A DNA stretch of 7,825 nt from an uncultured Eubacteriales bacterium (GTDB lineage Bacteria; Bacillota; Clostridia; Christensenellales; UBA1242): contig CAOQRA010000004.1 in the NCBI GenBank assembly GCA_948512295.1, positions 1 through 7,825 on the forward strand, written 5' to 3'. Shown piece after piece: positions 1 to 6,114 of this stretch (positions are counted from its first letter, which is position 1; each line of letters begins with the position of its first letter). The position numbers and the translations under genes were made by a program. Under the pieces are notes generated by a model. It searched no databases and was not told the DNA's origin. It saw only the letters and a list, made by a program, of their open reading frames with translations.

Positions 1-68
1 GCAAACATGGAAACAAGACCTATTGTAAATAAGAGATATTTATTCATACATTATTTTTAACGCAAATA

Positions 69-127
69 AAGCAAGTTAAACTAAATTCTAGCAATTTTAT
101 GTTATGCTTGACATTTTTAACTTGCTT
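69..127. repeat. 12-bp perfect inverted repeat upstream of metG
   Basis: AAGCAAGTTAAA at 69-80 is the exact reverse complement of TTTAACTTGCTT at 116-127, with 35 bases between the arms. The right arm lies inside the -35/-10 spacer of the predicted metG promoter, and the left arm lies upstream of the -35. No T-run follows the right arm and the stem is A/T-rich, so it does not look like a terminator. A DNA-level operator or a chance match are the main alternatives. Confidence 0.6.
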
Positions 128-137
128 GTGTTAACAT
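108..137 (+). promoter_or_regulatory. metG promoter (extended -10)
   Basis: A perfect -35 hexamer TTGACA lies at 108-113. An 18-bp spacer ends in TGT, followed by a -10-like TAACAT at 132-137 (four of six consensus positions), which gives an extended -10. Transcription should start near 144, leaving a leader of about 16 nt. That is too short for a T-box or SAM riboswitch, both of which are common upstream of methionine genes in Bacillota. Confidence 0.6.
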
Positions 138-142
138 GTTAA
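131..142. repeat. 12-bp perfect palindrome over the metG -10
   Basis: TTAACATGTTAA is a perfect palindrome covering the whole predicted -10 and reaching almost to the predicted transcription start at about 144. Its TTAAC half-site also occurs in both arms of the neighbouring 69-127 inverted repeat. This position is typical of a repressor operator, but the sequence is A/T-rich and no cognate regulator can be named. Confidence 0.5.
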
Positions 143-146
143 AATT

Positions 147-153
147 AAGGGGG
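147..153 (+). promoter_or_regulatory. metG ribosome binding site (decides the start)
   Basis: AAGGGGG lies six bases before the ATG at 160. The earlier in-frame ATG at 136 overlaps the predicted -10 and has no Shine-Dalgarno site, so 160 is taken as the true start. Confidence 0.8.
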
Positions 154-159
154 CATACT

Positions 160-1743
160 ATGGACTACTTTAAAAAGGGTGAAAAATTTTATATAACAAC
201 TCCGATTTATTATCCAAGTAATAAATTGCATTTGGGAAATTGCTATACTACAGTAATTTGTGACGCAGTGGCAAGATTTAATCGAAATCAAGGGAAAGAT
301 GTCTTCTTTTTGACAGGCACAGATGAGCATGGTCAAAAGGTTAGTGAAGCAGCAGCAAAGCTGGGCAAAACGGAAATGAGTTATCTCAATGAGATTGTAG
401 AAGATACTAAAACCTTGTGGCAACTTTTAAATATTTCTTATGATAAATTTATTCGTACTACAGATGACTATCATGTTTTCGGCGTGCAAAATATATTTAA
501 AACACTTTATCAAAAAGGCTTTATATACAAAGGTGAATACAAAGGCCTTTACTGCACTCCTTGTGAGTCATTTTGGACGGAAAGTCAGCTTGTAGATGGC
601 AAATGTCCAGATTGCGGACGTGAAGTTAAAGTTCAGACGGAAGAGGCATACTTTTTTAAATTGTCAGCCTTTACTGATAAGTTGCTACAATTGTATAAAA
701 CTAATCCTCAATTTTTGCAACCAGAATCACGCGTCAATGAAATGGTAAACAACTTTTTAAAACCGGGCTTAGATGACCTATGCGTTTCACGAACTTCAGT
801 GAAATGGGGCGTGCCAGTTGACTTTGATCCCAAGCATACAGTTTATGTATGGATTGATGCACTTCCAAACTACATCACAGCACTTGGATATTTTTGTAAT
901 GAGCAAAGCGAATTAAAACGTTTTTGGCCTGCTAATGTGCATATTATAGGAAAAGAAATTGTAAGATTTCATGCAATTATTTGGCCAGCGATATTAATGG
1001 CTTTAGATTTGCCGCTACCGCAAAGAGTTTTTGGGCATGGCTGGCTTTTATTCGGAGGCGACAAACTCTCTAAAAGCAAGGATAGTGGGGCAAAGGACTG
1101 CATAGATCCTCGCGTGCTTGTGCCGCGCTACAGCGCAGATGCCATAAGATATATTTTGCTTCGTGAAATTCCATTTGGCTCTGACGGCAATTACACTAAT
1201 GAGATTTTACTCAATAGATTTAATAGCGATCTTGTAAACAATTTTGGCAACCTTGTTTCACGAACGCTGTCAATGCTTAAAAAATATTTTGGCTCAGTCA
1301 TTCCCGAGGTTAAAGAGGATAACCTGCCATCAAGTGAACAGCTTAAAGTTGTAGTTAAAGAGGAAACTGATAAAGTATTTAAATATATGTCGGATTTTGA
1401 TGTTTCAAATTCGCTAAAATGCATATTTAATATCTTTTCGCAAGCAAATAAATATATTGAGCAAACAGAGCCTTGGGCAATAGCCAAAGACGAGGGAAAA
1501 CAGCAAACGCTTGCAAACGTTATGAGAAACTTGGTGGAAACCATTCGAATTGGCGCTACGCTTTTGCAGCCTTTCTTGCCAGACTGCTCACAAAAAGTGC
1601 TGGAATGCATGAGTATTGAACATGTCAACTTTTCACAAATTGATAAATTCTATTTGTTGGAAAATGGTCAATCATTGCCTCCGCTTCCAATCCTATTTCC
1701 TCGACTTGACATTCAAACAGAACTTGAAGCCTTAAAGAATTAA
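160..1743 (+). CDS. metG: Methionyl-tRNA synthetase, short form
   Basis: This class I aminoacyl-tRNA synthetase (527 residues from the ATG at 160) charges tRNA(Met) with methionine in the cytoplasm, using ATP. The Rossmann catalytic domain starts with YITTPIYYPS and the HIGH-type motif HLGN (residues 24-27). A connective insert carries two CxxC knuckles (C132/C135 and C149/C152), probably a zinc site. WIDAL (231-235) lies in the methionine-binding region, and the KMSKS loop reads KLSKS (302-306). An alpha-helical anticodon-binding domain follows, including a conserved EPWAIAK stretch. The protein ends soon after it, so the C-terminal EMAP/Trbp111-like tRNA-binding extension found in longer bacterial forms (about 650 residues) is absent. 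The start is set by AAGGGGG at 147-153. The gene stands alone between its own promoter and a terminator. Identification is firm. The Leu in KLSKS and the divergent residues after it are mild oddities. Confidence 0.96.
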   Translation: MDYFKKGEKFYITTPIYYPSNKLHLGNCYTTVICDAVARFNRNQGKDVFFLTGTDEHGQKVSEAAAKLGKTEMSYLNEIVEDTKTLWQLLNISYDKFIRTTDDYHVFGVQNIFKTLYQKGFIYKGEYKGLYCTPCESFWTESQLVDGKCPDCGREVKVQTEEAYFFKLSAFTDKLLQLYKTNPQFLQPESRVNEMVNNFLKPGLDDLCVSRTSVKWGVPVDFDPKHTVYVWIDALPNYITALGYFCNEQSELKRFWPANVHIIGKEIVRFHAIIWPAILMALDLPLPQRVFGHGWLLFGGDKLSKSKDSGAKDCIDPRVLVPRYSADAIRYILLREIPFGSDGNYTNEILLNRFNSDLVNNFGNLVSRTLSMLKKYFGSVIPEVKEDNLPSSEQLKVVVKEETDKVFKYMSDFDVSNSLKCIFNIFSQANKYIEQTEPWAIAKDEGKQQTLANVMRNLVETIRIGATLLQPFLPDCSQKVLECMSIEHVNFSQIDKFYLLENGQSLPPLPILFPRLDIQTELEALKN

Positions 1744-1770
1744 AAAACACCAGAATTTCTGGTGTTTTTT
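1742..1770. terminator. Bidirectional intrinsic terminator
   Basis: A 13-bp perfect stem pairs 1742-1754 with 1758-1770 around a 3-nt loop. Its core is ACACCAGA/TCTGGTGT, flanked by A6 on the left and T6 on the right. It can therefore end metG on the plus strand, where the stem begins within the TAA stop, and also the convergent minus-strand gene whose stop is at 1858. Confidence 0.9.
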
Positions 1771-1857
1771 ATTCTTAAACTTTTTTACTGCACTTGAAAT
1801 GGTCGCAATAATCATCTATCTTTTTTTTGGTCAATTTCATCTAAAATTATTTGAGCT

Positions 1858-3834
1858 TTAGTTTTGATCATTTTCATCGTCGTCAGCCTTACCATCAAAA
1901 ACCAGTCCTTCTGGGAGTAACTCTACTTCGTTATTATCGTAATCTTTTTTAAGCGTTTCAGTTTCTGTAGACTTTTCTGCATTTTTGCCTTTTTTTATAG
2001 GTTTCTTATCGTCAGTTGCTTTTACAGGTTTAGTTTCTGCATTTTTAAGTTCTTCACTAATTTCTTCAGCAATAGATTTTGCAGCGATTGTGAAAGCTTC
2101 TTCATCTTTCGCTAAAGCATCAAGGTCAAGGTTAAGTAGTTTAATTTTGTCATCAATCATTTTTGTAACATTTGGCCTAGGATTGGTTTCATTAAGTTCA
2201 AGTTTGATTGCATCAACCATTATGTCATATGAGGTTTCAGTTTTAAAAGATTTTGAAGTTGTTTTAGCAGTTACAAACATGTCGGCTTTTAACCCTAATT
2301 CATCTATGATATCTTGAGCTATCACTGCTCTTTCTTTTTCAGAGCGAGCAAGTTTTTTAAGATCTTTTAAGTTGAAATCCTTAATTTTTGAAAATATAGA
2401 ATCATTTAATTTTAATTCTTTACGTTTTTTGTCAGTGATTGACTCTTTCAAACCTAGACGAGTTTCAATAGTGCCGATTATAGACTCTATAATTAATTTT
2501 TGAGTTTGTTTTACAGTTTCTTTCTCATTGGCGTTTGCACTTGCAGCGGCAGATGACAAAGCAGCTGGGATTCCAGATTTTACTGAAGAAGATTTAGAAA
2601 CTTTTGCATTTGGTTTAAGAAGAGTTTCTGCTTCTGGAGAAAGTGCGTAACTTTCTTCTTCGCAAAGAGTTTTAATGTCTTTCTTGGCATCTTCAAGTAT
2701 CTCGTTAATGCGATCTGTTTTCATGCCTTTTAAAATTTCAACGAGTGGATCGCAAATGGCAAAGATGGCCTCATCTGAAAGTCGGCACTCTTTTACAACG
2801 CTTGCAAGCAAAAGTGTTTTAATATAAGTTTGGGCAAGTTTGGCAGGATCTGCAAATCTTGTATTTAATTCGCCGTCCTCAGTTGGATTTCCTTGAATTC
2901 TACGAATAAGGGTGAATAGATTGCTGTTATATTTTTTATCGTCTGAATCAATTGCTCGAGCAAGTGAGGTTAAAAGAGTTTCGTCTTTAAGGAATTGAGT
3001 TTTCTCTGCATCGGTGTGGAAAAGTCTATAAGTTTCGCCATTTTCAGCCACATAACGCATTGGTTTTTCACTGCCTCTGCCAATTCCTGTGTGCCATTGT
3101 TCTTGTTGATTAGAAATTAAAGCTACTTGAGAATTTACATTTGCATCATGTAAAAAGGCGTCTACGCTTTTTCCTCTTTTACTTTCTTCTACATTGTTTG
3201 ATTCGTCTAATGCTTTAGCAAGCATACGTACTTCATCACGAAGGCTAGATGATTTCATAGTGAGAGGGGAGGCTTTGATATCGATAAGAGAAATAATAAG
3301 TGGTTCAAATTTCTTTTCAATTTCAAGCATTTCGCTCGTATCTTCTGGAGATGCATTTAGTTTCATTTGGATAAGATGAAGATAAACAGGTGCAAGTAAA
3401 GACATATTTCCTGCTATCATAGTGTTTTTTACAAGGTCATCTTGCAGAATTGCAATCAAAGAATCTTTTGATTCTATAGTACAAGCATCATCTTGAAGAT
3501 ACTTTACAAGTCCATCAACCTGCTGAGTTGTACGACTTGTTTTACTAAATAATGCAGTTAAAGGATTGCTTGTAAGGTATTTTTTAATTGCTTTATCGCG
3601 CTCAGGGTTACGATTGCTTTTAGATTCGGAGCCCATTTGAGAACCTTTTTTCTCAAGTCTTTCAGCCATAGCATATAGGTTGCTGCCAAGCATAAGCTTG
3701 GTAGTTGCACATTGGTTTGAAAGCAATTTAGTGTCAAAATTCGTATGTTTTAAACCTTCAACTACGATACTAATAAGTTCGTCGTTATCGCCTTTGGCTA
3801 TACCTTTAATGATTTTATTTAATAAATTATTCAT
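1858..3834 (-). CDS. Unrecognised 658-residue helical, Lys/acid-rich protein
   Basis: I do not recognise this family. The protein has no signal peptide, lipobox or convincing membrane segment, so it is probably cytoplasmic. It is predicted to be almost entirely helical, with a single Trp (247) and five scattered Cys, so a Cys-based metal site is unlikely. An N-terminal helical region (about 1-410) is followed by a Ser/Ala/Lys linker (about 411-440). A C-terminal part (about 445-600) holds two copies of a helical module about 80 residues apart. The end is a Lys/Thr/Glu low-complexity stretch (about 600-632) and an acidic tail ending DDDENDQN. The start is supported by AAGGGGG at 3840-3846 (minus strand), five bases before the ATG, and by a strong promoter. 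It is a single-gene unit with terminators on both sides and base composition like its neighbours. A scaffold or structural role is possible but is speculation. Confidence 0.85.
   Translation of the reverse strand: MNNLLNKIIKGIAKGDNDELISIVVEGLKHTNFDTKLLSNQCATTKLMLGSNLYAMAERLEKKGSQMGSESKSNRNPERDKAIKKYLTSNPLTALFSKTSRTTQQVDGLVKYLQDDACTIESKDSLIAILQDDLVKNTMIAGNMSLLAPVYLHLIQMKLNASPEDTSEMLEIEKKFEPLIISLIDIKASPLTMKSSSLRDEVRMLAKALDESNNVEESKRGKSVDAFLHDANVNSQVALISNQQEQWHTGIGRGSEKPMRYVAENGETYRLFHTDAEKTQFLKDETLLTSLARAIDSDDKKYNSNLFTLIRRIQGNPTEDGELNTRFADPAKLAQTYIKTLLLASVVKECRLSDEAIFAICDPLVEILKGMKTDRINEILEDAKKDIKTLCEEESYALSPEAETLLKPNAKVSKSSSVKSGIPAALSSAAASANANEKETVKQTQKLIIESIIGTIETRLGLKESITDKKRKELKLNDSIFSKIKDFNLKDLKKLARSEKERAVIAQDIIDELGLKADMFVTAKTTSKSFKTETSYDIMVDAIKLELNETNPRPNVTKMIDDKIKLLNLDLDALAKDEEAFTIAAKSIAEEISEELKNAETKPVKATDDKKPIKKGKNAEKSTETETLKKDYDNNEVELLPEGLVFDGKADDDENDQN
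2035..2496 (-). repeat. Internal protein duplication in the 658-residue gene
   Basis: Residues 483-513 (KIKDFNLKDLKKLA...IIDEL) align with 563-592 (KIKLLNLDLDALA...IAEEI) under the shared pattern KIKxxNLx(1-2)LxxLAxxExxxxIAxxIxxE, with one gap. Each is preceded by a helical segment (about 447-480 and 537-562), suggesting two tandem units of about 80 residues. This comes from hand alignment. The DNA of the two units is not obviously similar, so the duplication is old. Confidence 0.55.
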
Positions 3835-3876
3835 AAATTCCCCCTTATTTTAAGATAAGCTTCCTTTTTCATATAT

Positions 3877-3905
3877 ATTCTAGCACATATAAATAAAAAT
3901 TTCAA
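3877..3905 (-). promoter_or_regulatory. Promoter of the 658-residue gene
   Basis: On the minus strand, TTGAAA (3905-3900) is followed by a 17-bp spacer ending in TGC and then TAGAAT (3882-3877). That is five of six positions in both hexamers plus an extended -10. The predicted start is near 3870, giving a leader of about 36 nt that holds the AAGGGGG ribosome binding site at 3840-3846. Confidence 0.8.
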
Positions 3906-3917
3906 GAGGTAAAACAT

Positions 3918-3953
3918 AAAAAATCAGACCGAAACGCAGATTTATCGGTCTGA
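3918..3953 (-). terminator. Intrinsic terminator after htrA
   Basis: On the minus strand, TCAGACCGA pairs with TCGGTCTGA (9 bp, arms at 3945-3953 and 3924-3932) around a 12-nt loop, followed by six T residues (3923-3918). It lies about 25 nt past the htrA stop and separates the walJ-htrA unit from the next gene's promoter at 3905. Confidence 0.9.
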
Positions 3954-3978
3954 AAACGCAAAAATTGTATAATTTTAA

Positions 3979-4992
3979 CTATTTTGAGGTCAATTGCACC
4001 TCGGTTTCTTTTGTTTGATTATTTCTTATATATTCTATTTTAATAAAATTTCCGCTGTCGTATTTAAACATAGCTTTGCGTAAATCTTGCATGCTTTGTA
4101 TAGTTTCGTCATCTATTTTAGTTATTATATCACCTTTGACAAGTCCGCCTGCTTTGGCTGGCCCTTGCGTGCTGATAACATAAACGCCGTCATTTCCAAT
4201 TGCCTCGCCATAAACTTGGGCAATATCGCTATCAAAGCCGAACACACCTAAATAGGGCGGCTCGTAGTCATTATTTTCGATAATTCGATCTAGGATTGCT
4301 TCCGCGACCTCTATTGGACTTGCAAAGCCTAAGCCCTCGCCCTCTGAAGCTTTCAAGGTATTGATGCCTACAACTTTTCCCTCACTTGTAATAAGTGGTC
4401 CGCCGCTGTTTCCTGGATTAATGCTTGCATCATGCTGCACTAAAGACTGTAAGAATTTACTGCCTTGGTCGCTGTCCACTTCCAAAGTTCGCCCAAGTGC
4501 ACTGACAATACCTTTTGTAACAGTGTGTTTAAATTGCAAAGTCAAAGGAGTGCCGAGTGCAAAAACATCTTCGCCTATTTGCAAAGTTTTGCTAGTTCCA
4601 GCGGGAAGAAAAGGAATTTCACGTGAAGACTTTAATATGGCAAGGTCGAGTCCGGCATCCGCCCATAGTACTTTTGCTGAGCCGGTGGACTTATCAGCAA
4701 AATACAGCGTGATGTTATTTCCGTCTTCGATTACATGGTTGTTTGTCACAATATAGCCACCATTTTTGATGGCAAAGCCGCTTCCAATTGCGTATCCATT
4801 ATACAAATCAACTGATATTCCCACGACAGCGCTTCTTGCCTTATCCAGCATTTCAAGCTGTGAAGTGTTTGTCATATTGATTTCGCGAACGCTCATATCA
4901 ACGCTGTCATCTAATATGGCATTGTTTGACGTGGTGCAACCTGTTAATAACAGCGGTGAAAGCAATAAAAAAGCCAACATATTTTTTCTCAT
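3979..4992 (-). CDS. htrA: HtrA/DegP-like serine protease lipoprotein with PDZ domain
   Basis: This is an S1C-family serine protease that handles misfolded or regulatory proteins outside the membrane (337 residues). A short signal peptide ends in the lipobox LLTGC, so the mature protein should be lipid-anchored at Cys19 on the outer face of the membrane. The trypsin-like domain (about 50-235) carries the full triad: His86 in TNNHVIED, Asp116 in GLDLAIL and Ser196 in GNSGGPL. One PDZ domain (about 245-335) includes YLGVFGFD and GLVKGDIITKIDD. The start has CTGGAGGA immediately upstream. It lies 27 nt downstream of walJ on the same strand, as yyxA/htrC follows walJ in Bacillus subtilis, so the two are almost certainly co-transcribed. 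Bacillus relatives use an N-terminal transmembrane anchor, so the lipobox is a variation. The family is certain. Equivalence to htrC in particular rests on position. Confidence 0.93.
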   Translation of the reverse strand: MRKNMLAFLLLSPLLLTGCTTSNNAILDDSVDMSVREINMTNTSQLEMLDKARSAVVGISVDLYNGYAIGSGFAIKNGGYIVTNNHVIEDGNNITLYFADKSTGSAKVLWADAGLDLAILKSSREIPFLPAGTSKTLQIGEDVFALGTPLTLQFKHTVTKGIVSALGRTLEVDSDQGSKFLQSLVQHDASINPGNSGGPLITSEGKVVGINTLKASEGEGLGFASPIEVAEAILDRIIENNDYEPPYLGVFGFDSDIAQVYGEAIGNDGVYVISTQGPAKAGGLVKGDIITKIDDETIQSMQDLRKAMFKYDSGNFIKIEYIRNNQTKETEVQLTSK

Positions 4993-5019
4993 AAATCCTC
5001 CAGAAAAATCAGTCAGCTT

Positions 5020-5802
5020 TTATTTTATCCGGAAAAACACTCTTGGCTTTGTAGTTGCGACATCTATTTTTACATCTTGCCCCTCAATAATTCCTTGCTG
5101 GGCGAGAGTGTCTTTCATAAAATTATATGCAAGGTCGGGCGAGTTATTTTCTTTGCTCATGTGAGATAGAATAATTTGTCTTGTGCCAGTGCGTACTAAA
5201 AAATCTATCGCTTCCTCGCTTGCTGTATTTGAAAGGTGGCCATTGGGGCCATCTATTCTCTTTTTCAGCGAAAGTGGGTATTTTGTATTTCGCAAAAGCA
5301 TATTTTTGTCGTAATTTGCCTCTAAATATACAAGCTGACTACTAGCAATACTTGAAAGTATTCTGTCATTAGTATGTCCTAAATCTGTCAAAATACTTAT
5401 TTTTTTACTATTATTTTCAAAGCTATAGCCAAAACATGGTACATCATGAGGTACTTCAATTGGATTGATATGTAAATTTTTAAACGTGAAATCAGAGTTT
5501 ACTGCTATGCGGTTTTTACAAGAAATCTTTTGCGCTTTAAAATCAAAACTAAACCAAACTTTTTCATGTGCGTATACCGGTACGTCAAACTTACATGAAA
5601 AGTTGTCCACTCCTTTGACATGGTCAACGTGTTCATGCGTCAAAAAAACAGCGTCGATATCATCAGGCTTTACACCAATAAGGTTAAGCCTATTGCATAT
5701 TTCCTTGCAAGAAAGCCCAGCGTCTAGCAAAACCCTAGTACCGTCGTTTTCAATATATGTTAAGTTTCCGTCACTTCCAGAGGAAAGGTTTATAACTCGC
5801 AT
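5020..5802 (-). CDS. walJ: WalJ/YycJ/VicX-like metallo-beta-lactamase-fold hydrolase
   Basis: This is a metallo-beta-lactamase-fold protein of the WalJ (YycJ, VicX) family. The family belongs to the wal cell-wall regulon cluster in Bacillota and has been linked to nuclease activity and genome maintenance, so a DNA-processing role is the family-level guess. The 260 residues open with the typical SSGSDGNLTYIE and LLDAGLS strands. The metal motif is THEHVDH (His56, His58, Asp60, His61). Further likely ligands are His119 (VPHD), Asp140 (LTDLGH), a GHLSN motif (His189) and His214 (LSHMS). Its N-terminus matches the usual family start, so the ATG at 5802 is well placed. Unusually, no Shine-Dalgarno precedes it. 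Instead an extended -10 sits so that transcription would begin at the A of the ATG. htrA follows after 27 nt. walR, walK, walH and walI are not in the window. Confidence 0.93.
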   Translation of the reverse strand: MRVINLSSGSDGNLTYIENDGTRVLLDAGLSCKEICNRLNLIGVKPDDIDAVFLTHEHVDHVKGVDNFSCKFDVPVYAHEKVWFSFDFKAQKISCKNRIAVNSDFTFKNLHINPIEVPHDVPCFGYSFENNSKKISILTDLGHTNDRILSSIASSQLVYLEANYDKNMLLRNTKYPLSLKKRIDGPNGHLSNTASEEAIDFLVRTGTRQIILSHMSKENNSPDLAYNFMKDTLAQQGIIEGQDVKIDVATTKPRVFFRIK

Positions 5803-5808
5803 GGCAAT

Positions 5809-5837
5809 ATTATATCACAAAAAATTCAGTTTCGCAA
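5809..5837 (-). promoter_or_regulatory. walJ-htrA promoter, predicted leaderless start
   Basis: On the minus strand, TTGCGA (5837-5832, four of six) is followed by a 17-bp spacer ending in TGA and a perfect TATAAT (5814-5809). With the last T at -7, +1 is position 5802, the A of the walJ ATG. The -35 begins only a few bases past the xre stop, so this is an internal promoter behind the regulator gene. Confidence 0.75.
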
Positions 5838-5843
5838 TTGGTT

Positions 5844-6044
5844 TTAGCAATCAGTTCTGCCAATCAAATAATCAACGCTTACTTCAAAATAATCAGCAAG
5901 TCTAGTCAAGGCATCGATATTAGGTTCAATATTGCCAGTTTCCCATTTGCTGATTTGTTTTTGATTTGAATTAATTTTTTGTGCTAGAATTTCTTGAGAT
6001 AGATTGTTTTCTTTTCTTAACGTTTTAATTCTTTCGCCAATCAT
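5844..6044 (-). CDS. Small XRE/Cro-C1-type DNA-binding regulator
   Basis: This 66-residue protein is essentially a single lambda-repressor-like HTH domain. The core is LSQEILAQKI (about 15-24), a turn, and the recognition helix region NQKQISKWETG (about 27-37). It ends with the usual LTRLADYFEVSVDYLIG helix pair. There is no sensor or dimerisation extension, so it may act by simple cooperative binding. The start is supported by AGAGGTG (6050-6056, minus strand), five bases before the ATG. Its promoter overlaps a dyad (6083-6100), suggesting that it represses itself. walJ begins 41 nt downstream on the same strand with no terminator between, so some read-through is likely. It is divergent from tilS. 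Such genes are common both in chromosomes and in phage or plasmid remnants. No other mobile-element sign is seen here, so its target is unknown. Confidence 0.92.
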   Translation of the reverse strand: MIGERIKTLRKENNLSQEILAQKINSNQKQISKWETGNIEPNIDALTRLADYFEVSVDYLIGRTDC

Positions 6045-6069
6045 TTTTTCACCTCTTTTTTAGGTATTT

Positions 6070-6098
6070 ATTATATGTTTAAGTTTAATCTATATTAA
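6070..6098 (-). promoter_or_regulatory. xre promoter
   Basis: On the minus strand, TTAATA (6098-6093, four of six) is followed by a 17-bp spacer and a perfect TATAAT (6075-6070). The predicted start near 6063 leaves a leader of about 19 nt holding the AGAGGTG site. Confidence 0.65.
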
Positions 6099-6100
6099 AC
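6083..6100. promoter_or_regulatory. Probable XRE operator dyad
   Basis: GTTTAAT (6083-6089), CTAT, ATTAAAC (6094-6100) is a perfect 7-bp inverted repeat with a 4-bp spacer. It overlaps the -35 and part of the spacer of the xre promoter. A second, offset half-site TATGTTTA (6074-6081) mirrors TAAACATA (6096-6103) and reaches into the -10. Size and position fit a Cro/C1-type operator used for autorepression. Binding itself is inference. Confidence 0.55.
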
Positions 6101-6114
6101 ATAAATTATCTTGG

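Noticed and set aside
1..60. Possible 3' end of an upstream plus-strand gene
   Set aside because: Three frames run open into the window edge and stop at 26-28, 30-32 and 58-60. The peptides are too short to choose between, so no partial gene is called.
69..127. Upstream inverted repeat as a rho-independent terminator
   Set aside because: The stem is A/T-rich, the loop is 35 nt and no T-run follows either arm.
136..159. Earlier in-frame metG start at 136
   Set aside because: The ATG overlaps the predicted -10 and lacks a ribosome site; the ATG at 160 has AAGGGGG at good spacing and gives the usual family N-terminus.
1191..1628. Long antisense frames inside metG, htrA, walJ and tilS
   Set aside because: They lie opposite firmly identified genes, have no ribosome sites or recognisable motifs, and are explained by the codon structure of the real genes.
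1774..1842. Small minus-strand frame of about 22 codons between the metG terminator and the orphan gene
   Set aside because: It has no ribosome site and a Lys-rich composition expected from A-rich DNA; it is too short to support.
5826..5864. Imperfect direct repeat (TCAGTTTCGCAAT and TCAGTTCTGCCAAT) near the xre stop
   Set aside because: The second copy lies in xre coding sequence and the match needs a gap; there is no further copy to suggest a binding array.
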